Notes under the pieces: model-generated | What the model was told of the DNA's origin: nothing | Databases searched by the model: none | What the model saw: the letters and a program-made list of their open reading frames with translations, nothing else | Assembly (NCBI GenBank): GCA_038228295.1 | Contig: JBBRPH010000009.1 | Span: 44,225 to 108,224 of the forward strand | Reading direction: 5' to 3' | Length of the DNA: 64,000 bases | From: JAICKM01 sp038228295 | Lineage (GTDB): Bacteria > Chloroflexota > Chloroflexia > QHBQ01 > JAICKM01 | Part shown: piece by piece, positions 16,588 to 25,060 of the stretch | Numbering within the stretch: the first letter of the stretch is position 1 | Layout: the number at the start of each line of letters is the position of its first letter | Position numbers and translations under genes: made by a program

Positions 16588-16769
16588 TATTCCCATGGGA
16601 ACTTGTTGTCGGGGGCGCCCTGGCGAAAGATGAAGCGCAGCAGAGGGAGGCCGAGGCCCAGCCCTAGCACGAAGAGGGCGACCCAGCCGAATAGCGCATT
16701 GCCGCCGATAAGCCAGGCGGCGAGGCAAATCCCGCCGATAATAATAATGAGCGCAAGATATGGTGCCAA
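16587..16769 (-). CDS. Small two-segment membrane protein
   Basis: About 60 residues: APYLALIIIIGGICLAAWLI, then NALFGWVALFVLGLGLGLPL, then a short polar tail ending KFPWE. The longer frame from 16880 runs across the promoter and is rejected. A TTG at 16769 with GAGGAG 9 nt upstream and an extended -10 box before it is the likely start. No family recognised. It is transcribed divergently from spoIIM, and may be an accessory membrane protein. Confidence 0.6.
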   Translation of the reverse strand: MAPYLALIIIIGGICLAAWLIGGNALFGWVALFVLGLGLGLPLLRFIFRQGAPDNKFPWE

Positions 16770-16793
16770 CCCCAGTGCCTCCTCAGTGCGCCT

Positions 16794-16802
16794 ATTATAC
16801 CA
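16794..16802 (-). promoter_or_regulatory. Extended -10 promoter for the small membrane protein
   Basis: TGGTATAAT on the minus strand (extended -10); no recognisable -35, as is common for extended -10 promoters. It lies 25 nt before the TTG start and is divergent from the next promoter. Confidence 0.6.
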
Positions 16803-16820
16803 CAGCTTGCGTGCGGGTGC

Positions 16821-16850
16821 TTGACGGTCGCCGGGCCGCCGCGCTACAAT
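16821..16850 (+). promoter_or_regulatory. Promoter of spoIIM, probably giving a leaderless mRNA
   Basis: TTGACG (16821-16826), 18-bp spacer, TACAAT (16845-16850). The expected start of transcription, 6-8 bp after the -10, coincides with the ATG at 16857, and there is no room for a ribosome-binding site. Confidence 0.7.
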
Positions 16851-16856
16851 GGACCT

Positions 16857-17837
16857 ATGGTAATGCACACCCCAGAGCAACTTATCCTCAGCCGGCAGGC
16901 CGATTGGGCACGGCTAGAACGCCTTAGCACGCAGGCCGGGCGCGGCCGAACGACCGCCCTTGCGCCGCCGGAGATCGAGGAACTGGGCCGGCTCTACCGT
17001 CAGACGACGGCGGACCTGGCCCGTGCCCGCCGCGATTACCCCGGCGACCGGCTGGTCGGCTACCTCAACCGATTGGTAGCGATCAGCTATGCCGCGATCT
17101 ATCGCGAAGGCGGTTGGTCATGGCGCCGCATTGTGGCTTTCTATCGCCGCGACTTTCCGCGCCTGGTGCGCCGCCAGTGGGCCTATGTCGCGCTGGCCGC
17201 CGCGCTGCTGTTCCTGCCCGCCATTGCCGCCTGGATCGCCGTGGTGCTCCAGCCCACTTTCGCAGCGACCCTGTTGCCGGGCGGGACGTATGAGCGCGTG
17301 CAGGGCTTCCTGGAACGACACGACCTGTGGACGCATATCCCCCTGGCCCAACGGCCCTACGCGGCGACCGCGATCATGACCAACAACATCCAGGTGACGT
17401 TTCTGGCCTTCGCCGGCGGTTTGTTGTTGGGTCTGCTAACAATTTTTGTATTGATTCAGAACGGCATCAGCCTGGGCGCGATTGCCGGGCTGTGCCAGGT
17501 GTACGGGGCGGAGGGTGATCTGGGCGCGTTCGTCTTCCCCCACGGCTTCATCGAACTGACTGTGATCTGCATCGGCGGCGGGGCGGGCCTGCGGCTGGCC
17601 GACGCGATCCTGCGGCCCGGCCTCTATAGCCGCGCGGCCGGCCTGCGCCTCGCCGCCCGCGAAGCGGTGCAGATGCTGCTAGGCGGGGCGGGCCTGCTGG
17701 TGATCGCCGGCCTGATTGAAGGCAACCTCTCGCCTTCCGAGCTGCCCGCCTGGTTCCACTACGCCTTCGGCTTGCTGACGGGCCTCCTCCTCTACGCCTA
17801 TCTGATTTTCGCCGGCCGCAAAGAGGCTGCCTCATAA
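16857..17837 (+). CDS. SpoIIM family (DUF95) membrane protein
   Basis: 326 residues: a soluble helical N-terminus (to about 110) with EIEELGRLYRQTTADLARAR, then about six membrane segments. The conserved core TNNIQVTFLAFAGGLLLGL, then IQNGISLGAIAG, FPHGFIELTVICIGGGAGL and ILRPG is diagnostic of the stage II sporulation protein M family, which is widespread in non-sporulating bacteria and often co-occurs with DUF58 and MoxR proteins. A DUF58 gene lies about 2.4 kb away on the other strand. The ATG sits at the predicted transcription start. Confidence 0.88.
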   Translation: MVMHTPEQLILSRQADWARLERLSTQAGRGRTTALAPPEIEELGRLYRQTTADLARARRDYPGDRLVGYLNRLVAISYAAIYREGGWSWRRIVAFYRRDFPRLVRRQWAYVALAAALLFLPAIAAWIAVVLQPTFAATLLPGGTYERVQGFLERHDLWTHIPLAQRPYAATAIMTNNIQVTFLAFAGGLLLGLLTIFVLIQNGISLGAIAGLCQVYGAEGDLGAFVFPHGFIELTVICIGGGAGLRLADAILRPGLYSRAAGLRLAAREAVQMLLGGAGLLVIAGLIEGNLSPSELPAWFHYAFGLLTGLLLYAYLIFAGRKEAAS

Positions 17838-17855
17838 CCGCTTGTATGCAGAAAT

Positions 17856-17890
17856 CCCGCCTCCGTCACCAGGAAGCGTGACGGGGCGGG
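17856..17890. terminator. Hairpin between convergent spoIIM and the DUF4365/HEPN gene
   Basis: CCCGCCTCCGTCAC pairs with GTGACGGGGCGGG around a short loop (one bulge), a strong stem placed where both transcripts must end. There is no U-run. Confidence 0.65.
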
Positions 17891-17978
17891 CATTCACGGG
17901 ATTGTGAGCCGGCGAGGTTAACGGTTAATTCGGAGGATTCGGAAGCCGCGCCGTAACAGGCTACACTGGTGTGGCCGT

Positions 17979-18800
17979 TTAAGCCGGCTGGTGTTGCGTC
18001 GCCAGCACCTGGAGCAGACCAGTGCCGAGGGAGACCATCGTGAGCGCGTCTACGGGCGACACCTCGCTCGATCCCTGATGGACCACGCTGTTGCGGAGTT
18101 GCCACAGGTCGCGAAACGGGGTCAGGATGGTGGAGGGGAACAGGCCGCGCTGCACACCGGCATCTACCGCTTGGAGCAACGGCATGGGCTGTTGGATCTG
18201 TTCCAGTCCGGCTTGCTGTAATTGCCCGTGGACCTGCTCTTCCAGTTTCGCGGTCAGCAACAGCAGCACACTGCGCGGATCGCGCTGCGTTTCTTCCAGC
18301 AAGGCTTCCACCTTGGGGTTCGCGCCCGCCGCGTACCAGGCTGCGACTCGTTCGATGATGGTGTCAAGAGCCTTGTTATCCAGCTCCTGAAACGCGCCGC
18401 CGGTATGGACGTGCAAGGCCGGTCGGTCGGCTTCGACCACCGGCTCTTTGAGCCAGCGATAGAAACCGCGATCTCCATCCATCACAAACAGAAAGAGACA
18501 GACCGGAATGGACTCTTCGCCGGCCGCAGGGTCAACGCCGCTCTTGCGCGCAAACACCCACGCCCCGGCCGGCTCATGGACCGCTTTGCCCAACGCCCGC
18601 TGCCCAATAGCGTCCACGCCGAACAGTTGCTCAGTGCCCGCCGGATCACTACTAATGTGGACAAGAAAATCTACCCGGTGCTCTTGTGGCGCGGGTGACA
18701 CGACCAGATCAGTCCGGCGCGTGAGATAGACAAAAGCAAGCCGTCCGGCGCGTTCCGCAATATACTCAGTGTCTGAGTTTTTCATACCGCCCATCCCCAT
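17979..18800 (-). CDS. DUF4365-like protein with a C-terminal HEPN-type motif
   Basis: 273 residues. The N-terminal half (RLAFVYLTRRTDLVVSPAP, DFLVHI, and a basic/aromatic stretch after VFARKSG) resembles DUF4365 nuclease-fold proteins with the catalytic residues weakly kept. The C-terminal part is helical and contains LWQLRNSVVHQG, matching the RNxxxH ribonuclease motif of HEPN domains. It lies 6 nt downstream of another DUF4365-like gene, so the two probably act together. The function is unknown; a defence or stress nuclease pair is a possibility. ATG 18800 or 18785 could be the start. Confidence 0.6.
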   Translation of the reverse strand: MGMGGMKNSDTEYIAERAGRLAFVYLTRRTDLVVSPAPQEHRVDFLVHISSDPAGTEQLFGVDAIGQRALGKAVHEPAGAWVFARKSGVDPAAGEESIPVCLFLFVMDGDRGFYRWLKEPVVEADRPALHVHTGGAFQELDNKALDTIIERVAAWYAAGANPKVEALLEETQRDPRSVLLLLTAKLEEQVHGQLQQAGLEQIQQPMPLLQAVDAGVQRGLFPSTILTPFRDLWQLRNSVVHQGSSEVSPVDALTMVSLGTGLLQVLATQHQPA

Positions 18801-18806
18801 TGTCCG

Positions 18807-19286
18807 CTACGCCGCGAACACCGAGTCCTTCAAATCCATATCGCGCTGCCGCCAATAGTCCCGGACTTCCTGCCAGAGCCGTTCCAGATTGCCGCACTCT
18901 AACTCAAAGGTGGTCGGCAAACTCGATACCATCAGCGGCGATCCGGCATTCGCTGAGATAATAGACCCCTTTTCCTGTACCTCGTCAATGCCGACCACAT
19001 AGGTAGGTGCTGGGTACGCCCGCAGGCGGCTCATCGCTTCGGCCGATACCTTGACTTTGAGCCGCTTACCCTGCTTGGTGTACCCCTCGCGGGTGGTTTT
19101 TACCTGGATGAAGAAAAACGGCGTGACCTCCCCCGCGCCTACTAATTCTATCATAAAATCCAACGTTTGGAACTTCTCGCCCAGAAAAATGGGTTTGAAA
19201 AAGGGTAACGGCCGGCCGGGGCAGAATTTGGTCAGCAAATTGTTGCACATATTTTCGCCGCGTAGGCCGATGTAATCATGCGCCAC
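18807..19286 (-). CDS. DUF4365-like protein (PD-(D/E)xK-type fold)
   Basis: 159 residues with GENMCNNLLTKF near the N-terminus, LDFMIEL and FFFIQVKTTREG: the D...Q-x-K-T-T arrangement typical of DUF4365, a restriction-endonuclease-like fold. The GTG start lies 3 nt after the stop of the NmrA-like gene, and the stop 6 nt before the next DUF4365/HEPN gene, so all three are probably co-transcribed. Substrate and partners are unknown. Confidence 0.65.
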   Translation of the reverse strand: MAHDYIGLRGENMCNNLLTKFCPGRPLPFFKPIFLGEKFQTLDFMIELVGAGEVTPFFFIQVKTTREGYTKQGKRLKVKVSAEAMSRLRAYPAPTYVVGIDEVQEKGSIISANAGSPLMVSSLPTTFELECGNLERLWQEVRDYWRQRDMDLKDSVFAA

Positions 19287-19289
19287 CGG

Positions 19290-20159
19290 TTAACCGGCCT
19301 GGAACGCCGCGAGGTGATCAGTGACAAATTGCCGAAATGGGGTCGCCGGCCGACCGGTGAGCAGGGCAACGGTATCGGTGACCGCGCTACCGGGGCCGGC
19401 AGCGAGTGCCGCCCAGAGTTCCAGCAGATCGCGCACCAGGGCTTCGGGTACGCCTTGTGCCTGCATAGCCTGGGCCGCTTGCTGCGGCGGGGGATTGATG
19501 TAGCGCACCGGCTTCTGCAACGCCGCGCTCAATTGGCTCGCGCATTCGGTAAATGTGAGGGCAGCGGGACCGGTGATAGCATAGGTTTGGCCGTCGTGTC
19601 CCCCTGCGGCCAGCACCGCCGCCGCCACCGCCCCGATGTCGCGTTTATCCACGATGGAGTAGGCTGTCGAGCCCATCGGCACCGCCAGCACCCCCCCCTC
19701 GCGCACCCCCACCGCCGGGCCGTCCAGCAGGCTTTGCATGAAATAATTGGGCCGCAGGTGCGTGTAGGCCAGGCCCGATGCAGCCACCTGTTGTTCGAGT
19801 GCCCACTGCTCGCGCAGGATCGCGGACGGCGAATCGGGGGCCGCGCCCAGGCCGCTGGGCCGCAAGATGAACGGCACCCCGGCGTGCTGGGCGGCGGTCA
19901 ACACCTGGGCCAGCGCGGCCTGGGCATTACGGCCCACGGGCAACTCTACATAGACGCGGCTGATGCCGGCCAACGCCGCCGCCAGGGAATCAGGTTGATC
20001 TACTTTGCCGTAGGCTACTTCTACGCCCGGTTGCGCCATTTGTGCGCCCTTGTCAGAGTTGGGCATTAGCACCCGCACAGGTACGCCGCGCTGCCGCAAC
20101 TGCGGCAGCACTTCGCGCCCAATATTGCCGGTCGCGCCAATCATCAGGATCGTGTCCAT
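19290..20159 (-). CDS. NmrA-like NAD(P)-binding oxidoreductase
   Basis: 289 residues from the ATG at 20159 (GGAGG 7 nt upstream). The Rossmann motif is MIGATGNIGREVL at the N-terminus; LRPSGLG and THLRPNYFMQ fit NmrA/HSCARG proteins, which sense or use NAD(P) and include quinone reductase-like enzymes. There is no YxxxK catalytic pair at the SDR position. It lies in a minus-strand run with DUF58 upstream and DUF4365 genes downstream. Confidence 0.85.
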   Translation of the reverse strand: MDTILMIGATGNIGREVLPQLRQRGVPVRVLMPNSDKGAQMAQPGVEVAYGKVDQPDSLAAALAGISRVYVELPVGRNAQAALAQVLTAAQHAGVPFILRPSGLGAAPDSPSAILREQWALEQQVAASGLAYTHLRPNYFMQSLLDGPAVGVREGGVLAVPMGSTAYSIVDKRDIGAVAAAVLAAGGHDGQTYAITGPAALTFTECASQLSAALQKPVRYINPPPQQAAQAMQAQGVPEALVRDLLELWAALAAGPGSAVTDTVALLTGRPATPFRQFVTDHLAAFQAG

Positions 20160-20207
20160 AAGTTTGCCTCCGCGTTGTCCCACAGCCGTCCCGGTAGTTC
20201 TGTCGGC

Positions 20208-21635
20208 TTATAATTGCCCGCGGGCTTTCAGTTCCAAGTAGCGATTGATCACCGCCACGCTCAATTCGCCGGCAGGCACGTCAAGCGTTAGCACCCCCCG
20301 CGCCGCGAGCGGTTCGAGCGCGGCGCGGCGGTCGGCCAGCACCAGCCCGGCGACGGTGCGCGTGTAGAGGTCGGGCACGGCGGCGGGCACGGCCTGCGCG
20401 GCGGCCGTCACGGCGGGATCGCCGATAGCGACGACTAGCGGCAGGTGGCGCGGCGCTAGGCGGCCCACGCTTGGTCCCAGCGCCGCGCCGCCCGCCTGAT
20501 CCAACACATCGGTGAACAGAATGGTTAGGGCACGGCGGGGGTGGTGCCGGGCGAGGTATTCAGTCGCCACCGCAGGGCTGCTTTCCACCGGTTGGGCCTG
20601 CACGGCGTAGAGCGCTTCAAGCAGATGCAGAAATTGTGCCCGTCCGCGACGCGGCGGGTGCCAGTCCAACACGCTGTCGGCAAAGATCAGCAGCCCCACG
20701 CGGTCGCCTTTCACCGTGGCGACGAAAGCCAGCAACAGGCAGGTGTTGATCGCATAGTCCAGCTTCGCCAGGTCGCCGACCGGCGCTTGCATCAACCGGC
20801 CGACGTCAAGCAGTAGGATCACCGGCTGGCTCTTCTCGGTCTCGTATTCCACGACGATAGGCTTACCCCGCCGCGCCGTAGCGGCCCAGGCGATCTGGCG
20901 GTAGCTGTCGCTGCTGTTGTACTCGCGCAGCCGCTCAAACTCGGTGCCGCTGCCCAGCCGCCGGGTATTTTTCAATCCGATCTCTAATAGTGCGCCGCGC
21001 CGCGCCAGCATCTCATAGCGGCGCACGTCGAGCAGGTTGGGGTAGACGCGCACCGGCCCGGCAGCGGGGATGCGGCCCTGCCGTGTGGTCAGCCCCCAGC
21101 CGCTCCAGACGCGCAAATAGAGGTCACCAAATGCGTAGTCGCCGCGATGGGGCGGGTAGACGGTATAGGGCAGCGTGATCTCGCGGCGGGGCACGATGCG
21201 GCCGTTCAGGGGCGCGCTGGGGCTGCGGAAATCGCTGGGTGGCGTGTCGCGCACCGCTACGCGCACCGCCGGCCCGCCGGGCTGCGGATTGTACACGTGC
21301 ACGCTGATGGGATTGTCGGCTCCCAACGACAGCTTGCTCTCATGGTCGCGCGCCAGTTGGTAGCGGTAGGGCGCGGGACTGCGCGCCACGTCCACGATCA
21401 CCACCACCAGCAGCGCCAGCAGGTACAGCCCCGCTAGTACACTAAACCCCGGCGCGACGGTGCCCAGCGCGATCAGCGGTGCGGCGCCCAGCGCCCAGCC
21501 GATCAGTCGCCCGGTGGGTGTAGGGACGGCAGATTGCGGCGTGCGGATCGCGGATTGCGGAATATGGAGGGTGGGGGAGTGCTCCGGCGATAAGGTTGGG
21601 GCGGGAGCATCCATTGGGGCTTGTTGGGTGATCAT
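20208..21635 (-). CDS. DUF58 protein with vWA-like region and a repeat-derived N-terminal tail
   Basis: 475 residues: a polar N-terminal tail, two membrane segments (about 47-80), then the DUF58 core with LGSGTEFERLREYNSSDSYR, WAATARRGKPIVVEYE and the vWA-like VILLLDVGRLM. DUF58 proteins usually act with MoxR ATPases and transglutaminases; none is adjacent here. Residues about 24-35 are encoded by a heptamer array, giving the odd repeated peptide IPQSAIRTPQSAV. Start ATG 21635 with AAGAGG upstream. Confidence 0.85.
   Translation of the reverse strand: MITQQAPMDAPAPTLSPEHSPTLHIPQSAIRTPQSAVPTPTGRLIGWALGAAPLIALGTVAPGFSVLAGLYLLALLVVVIVDVARSPAPYRYQLARDHESKLSLGADNPISVHVYNPQPGGPAVRVAVRDTPPSDFRSPSAPLNGRIVPRREITLPYTVYPPHRGDYAFGDLYLRVWSGWGLTTRQGRIPAAGPVRVYPNLLDVRRYEMLARRGALLEIGLKNTRRLGSGTEFERLREYNSSDSYRQIAWAATARRGKPIVVEYETEKSQPVILLLDVGRLMQAPVGDLAKLDYAINTCLLLAFVATVKGDRVGLLIFADSVLDWHPPRRGRAQFLHLLEALYAVQAQPVESSPAVATEYLARHHPRRALTILFTDVLDQAGGAALGPSVGRLAPRHLPLVVAIGDPAVTAAAQAVPAAVPDLYTRTVAGLVLADRRAALEPLAARGVLTLDVPAGELSVAVINRYLELKARGQL
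21531..21565. repeat. Heptamer array (GGATTGC family) inside the DUF58 gene
   Basis: Units AGATTGC, GGCGTGC, GGATCGC, GGATTGC, GGAATAT in strict 7-bp phase, read in frame as part of the N-terminal tail of DUF58. Confidence 0.75.
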
Positions 21636-21702
21636 AGCGGTGCGGCCTCTTGGGTGATGATTGCCTCTATTCTATACGATCCGGCCTCGTCTGTGCAGCG
21701 GG

Positions 21703-22215
21703 CTAGGGTTCCTCAATGCCCTGCCCGGTCACTACAAAGTGCTTGTCGTCTTTCAATCGGGTAAGTAAGCGCCAATGTTCGTCGGGTAGGGAGTCATTCG
21801 GGAACACGTCAAGCGCAAATCCAGCGCTTAACGTCAAGCGGAAGCCGCCTAACAGGTCGGCGGCGATTTGCTCTACCGTGAGCAAGGGATCGCGGTGTTC
21901 CGCCAAAAAGTGCTGGATCCGCTCGTCACGCCGATTACTCATTGGCTCTGATGGGTCGAAATCAGCCGGCTCGGTGTTGGGATCGCCGGCCGGGTAATAG
22001 TAGTCACGCGAGGCGACTACAATGCCCGGCGGCCCGCTGATCCGCCAAGCGCATTGGATATGGAGTGAACATACGCCTGCGGTGACGGTACGCCCACGCA
22101 GTTCATACGGATGGGGCGCACCAAACTGGAAGACCTGCATATCAGCTGCCCGTCCCGTACTCTCTAACGGCAGGCCAATTAATTCCGTAAGCGCGTCCTC
22201 AATCTGCTCTCTCAT
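21703..22215 (-). CDS. Hypothetical protein, 170 residues
   Basis: Soluble protein with no family recognised. It opens REQIEDALTELIGLPL, has a central beta-rich stretch (VCSLHIQCAWRISG; IVVASRDYYYPAGD) and ends with ALDVFPNDSLPDEHWRLL, a layout like small standalone or immunity-type proteins but not diagnostic. It lies 33 nt downstream of the large glycosyltransferase gene in the same direction, and its codon use fits its neighbours. Confidence 0.65.
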   Translation of the reverse strand: MREQIEDALTELIGLPLESTGRAADMQVFQFGAPHPYELRGRTVTAGVCSLHIQCAWRISGPPGIVVASRDYYYPAGDPNTEPADFDPSEPMSNRRDERIQHFLAEHRDPLLTVEQIAADLLGGFRLTLSAGFALDVFPNDSLPDEHWRLLTRLKDDKHFVVTGQGIEEP

Positions 22216-22248
22216 AATCTCTCTGTCTTCGTGGCTCCCTGGTCTCGT

Positions 22249-24417
22249 TCAAGGCAGCGTGTCGAGCGGCACGCCGGCTTTGCGGGCGATGTAGGCGACG
22301 GCCTGCCCGGTGGCGGCGGCCACGGGATCGGGGCTGTCGGCGCGGGGGGCCAGCAGCCGCGTCGGGTGGTAGAGGACGACGGCGGCGCGCAGATCGGCGC
22401 GTAAGTCGGACGCGCTGAGGGTGGCGTCGCCGGCGAACAAGCGCTGGTGGAGGGTCGGTCCCTGCGCGGAAGCGGTGGTGGCTTGGCCGGTGGCGGGGTC
22501 GGTCCAGGGCGCTTCGCGGTCGGTTACGCCGCTGCTGGGCAGCAAGCGGCGCAGATAGGCGGCGGGATAGCCGCCCCACAGCAGGCGGTCGGGTGGCAGG
22601 CCGTAGTCCGCCAGCAATGCGCGCCGGGCCACGGCGGTGTCGGCTTCTGTACCGTCACCCAGCACCAGTACACGCACGATCCCCCGGCCGGCGATGATGT
22701 TTTTGATCCGCCCGCCCAGGTCCGGGCGCGTCGTATCGGCGGCGCGTGGTATGACGATCAGCAGGCCCGGTTCCAATTGGGCCGCCGGGTCGGCCGCTAA
22801 CGCGGCGGCGGACAGCGGCAAGCGCAGCACGGCCGCTACGGGTTTTCCGTTACTGCCCGCAGCGAGGGGCAACGTGTGCCACGGCAGGTCGCCGCCGATA
22901 GCCCGCCAAGAATCCACGGCGGCCGGCGGCAGCACTACCGCTAGGTCATGCGTAGCCGGGGGGAGGGTATGTGCCCATGCGACAAACGCCCGCCATAACG
23001 CTGGCGTATCCGGCCCACCCGCGCCCGGCGGCAGGCGTGGCTCGTTATAGTCGAGCAATTCGTTGTTCGGCACGTTCCAAATGCCCAACGCTAATTGCAG
23101 TGATTGCCAGGCTTCCACCGTGTTGACATAACTCACGGCACCTGCCGCCGGGGTATGCAATTGGGCCAGTGTGGCGATAACGCCGGTGTTGCTGCGCCCG
23201 GCGGCCAACTCCGTCGCGTAATAGTCGCGCAGCACCGGTAGGGGATAGAGGATCAGCAGCGCCGTTCCCAGCGCGGGCGCAACGACCATTAGGCGATGCG
23301 GCAGTTGCCGGCAGCGGTCCACTGCCCAGGCCGGCGGCAGCGCCGTGAGGATCGCGCCCAGCGGCAGTAGGAAGCCGATGTAGCGCGTATGGATCTCGAA
23401 CTGATAATCGCGATTGATAATGGGCAAGATCAGCAGTGTGCTGAGGATTGGCGCGAGCAGCAGCCACAGCCGTGCGCGCATAGCCCAGACCACGCCTGTG
23501 ATCAACAGCGCGCCATAGATCAGTACCGCCGGCGCGGCCAGGTAGCGCAACGGATCATCGTAGTGGGCCACAGCAGCAGCGTTAGCCCGCACCCACTCGA
23601 CGGTCAGCGCAAGCCCATTACCGCCGTAATCGAGGCTGCCGCCTGTCCCTTCGGTCGCCAACGCATAGTGTTTCAATTGCACGCCTTCTGTCCAAAAGGC
23701 GAAGGGGTGGATGATACTATAGATGACCGGCGGTGCGTAAGCGACGGCAAATGCGCCGTGGGCGGCCCAGAACGCCAGCCGGCGTAGGCGTGCCCGCAGG
23801 ATCGGCCCCGGCCACCAAAGCCACGCGCCTACCCCGACTAGCGCGGCAATCACGGTCGGATGGGTCTGCAAGGCCAGCCCCCACAGCGCGCCCGCCGTGA
23901 TGAGCAGGCGCGGGCGCAACGGTGCGCCGCCCGTGTCGCGGCGCAGTGCGGCGGCCAATGCCAGCAGCGCTGCTGTGGTCCAAAACGGCGTGGTCGCATT
24001 TGACCAGGCCACATGGCCGACCAGGATGTGCATCGAATTGGTAGCCAGTAGCGCCGCTGCGATCCCGGCCACGAGCCTGCGCCTAGTCAGCATCCAGGCC
24101 AGGGCGTAGGTCAGCGGCACCGTGGCCGCGCCCAACAGCGTGACCACCAGGCGCGGCAGGTAGGGATCGGGGCCGGTGATGCTGAAGATCGCCGCCAGGA
24201 GATAGTTGAACAGCGGCCCGATTTCGGGGGTCATGTTAACCAACGGGTACTGCTGATCGCGGATAATCTGTACGCCGCGCAGTACCTCGGCCAATTCATC
24301 GCGGAAGGCGGGCAGGGTTGACAATTCGGGCAAGCGCACCAGCAGCGCCGCCGCCGCAAGCACGGCGCACAGTAGGCTGTCGCGGCGAGTCCAGCGAGAG
24401 GAGTCAGGCATCAGCAT
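22249..24417 (-). CDS. Large membrane glycosyltransferase (GT39/GT83-like)
   Basis: About 722 residues. An N-terminal membrane helix is followed by LPAFRDELAEVLRG, where the acidic DE pair occupies the place of the catalytic Asp in ArnT/PMT-type enzymes that use lipid-linked sugars; ten or more hydrophobic helices follow, then a soluble C-terminal domain of about 270 residues. The longest frame starts at 24429 but overlaps the -10 box, so 24417 (or 24411) is preferred, perhaps leaderless. Probable substrate: surface polysaccharide or glycoprotein. Confidence 0.8.
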   Translation of the reverse strand: MLMPDSSRWTRRDSLLCAVLAAAALLVRLPELSTLPAFRDELAEVLRGVQIIRDQQYPLVNMTPEIGPLFNYLLAAIFSITGPDPYLPRLVVTLLGAATVPLTYALAWMLTRRRLVAGIAAALLATNSMHILVGHVAWSNATTPFWTTAALLALAAALRRDTGGAPLRPRLLITAGALWGLALQTHPTVIAALVGVGAWLWWPGPILRARLRRLAFWAAHGAFAVAYAPPVIYSIIHPFAFWTEGVQLKHYALATEGTGGSLDYGGNGLALTVEWVRANAAAVAHYDDPLRYLAAPAVLIYGALLITGVVWAMRARLWLLLAPILSTLLILPIINRDYQFEIHTRYIGFLLPLGAILTALPPAWAVDRCRQLPHRLMVVAPALGTALLILYPLPVLRDYYATELAAGRSNTGVIATLAQLHTPAAGAVSYVNTVEAWQSLQLALGIWNVPNNELLDYNEPRLPPGAGGPDTPALWRAFVAWAHTLPPATHDLAVVLPPAAVDSWRAIGGDLPWHTLPLAAGSNGKPVAAVLRLPLSAAALAADPAAQLEPGLLIVIPRAADTTRPDLGGRIKNIIAGRGIVRVLVLGDGTEADTAVARRALLADYGLPPDRLLWGGYPAAYLRRLLPSSGVTDREAPWTDPATGQATTASAQGPTLHQRLFAGDATLSASDLRADLRAAVVLYHPTRLLAPRADSPDPVAAATGQAVAYIARKAGVPLDTLP

Positions 24418-24424
24418 TCGCGCC

Positions 24425-24454
24425 ATCATACCCAGCGTGCCGGTGCCTTGTCAA
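24425..24454 (-). promoter_or_regulatory. Promoter of the glycosyltransferase directon
   Basis: TTGACA (24454-24449), 18-bp spacer, TATGAT (24430-24425) on the minus strand. The predicted transcription start is within a few bases of the ATG at 24417. Confidence 0.75.
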
Positions 24455-24613
24455 GCGCTTCCGCTTGCAGTACGGCACCGTGAAGGCCGCACGGACAGAG
24501 GTGTACTCTACGTTACAGCGTGGCGGCACGGTTTGGGCTTACAATAAACGGTAGACCGGCCGCCGATCCCGGCAGCCGTATGTAAGCGCCGCATATTGAG
24601 GAGACGAATTACC

Positions 24614-25021
24614 ATGACTACTATACCGGAGAGCCACAGCGATATTTTGGAGACTAACGCGCTGGCCCACATCGCTACCATCGGGCCGCAGGGCGAGCCG
24701 CAGAACAACCCGGTCTGGTTCGGTTGGGACGGCACCCATGTGCTGTTTAGCCAGACCAAAGGCCGCCAGAAGTATCACAATTTGCAACGCAACCCGCACG
24801 TAGCGATCTCGATTGTGGACCCACAGAACCCATACCGCTACCTCGAAATTCGTGGCAAGATCGTGCGCATTGACGAAGATCCCAACCTGGACTTTATCAA
24901 TAGCATGGCGAAAAAATACATGGGGGTGGATAAATACCCCAATCACCAGCCCGGCGACGAGCGCGTGGTGATGGTGGTGGCGCCGGAGCATACGACTAAG
25001 ATGGGCAACCCCAAGAAGTAA
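24614..25021 (+). CDS. PNPOx/F420-type split beta-barrel protein, copy 1
   Basis: 135 residues from the ATG at 24614; GAGGAG lies about 10 nt upstream. The fold is that of pyridoxamine-phosphate oxidase-like flavin/F420 proteins: ALAHIATIGPQGEPQNNPVWF, VLFSQTKGRQKYHNL, then HVAISIVDPQNPY and LEIRGKI. Substrate and cofactor (FMN, F420 or heme) cannot be told from sequence, although the pattern is that of PPOX-class F420-dependent enzymes. It is followed by a close paralogue 39 nt downstream, a tandem duplication. Confidence 0.85.
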   Translation: MTTIPESHSDILETNALAHIATIGPQGEPQNNPVWFGWDGTHVLFSQTKGRQKYHNLQRNPHVAISIVDPQNPYRYLEIRGKIVRIDEDPNLDFINSMAKKYMGVDKYPNHQPGDERVVMVVAPEHTTKMGNPKK

Positions 25022-25060
25022 ACCGCTTGATCGTGCCGCAAGCGAAGGAGCAATGAACCT

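Noticed and set aside
16587..16880. 97-residue version of the small membrane protein
   Set aside because: The first 37 residues are arginine-rich and cross the promoter and the divergent promoter; the shorter TTG start has a ribosome-binding site.
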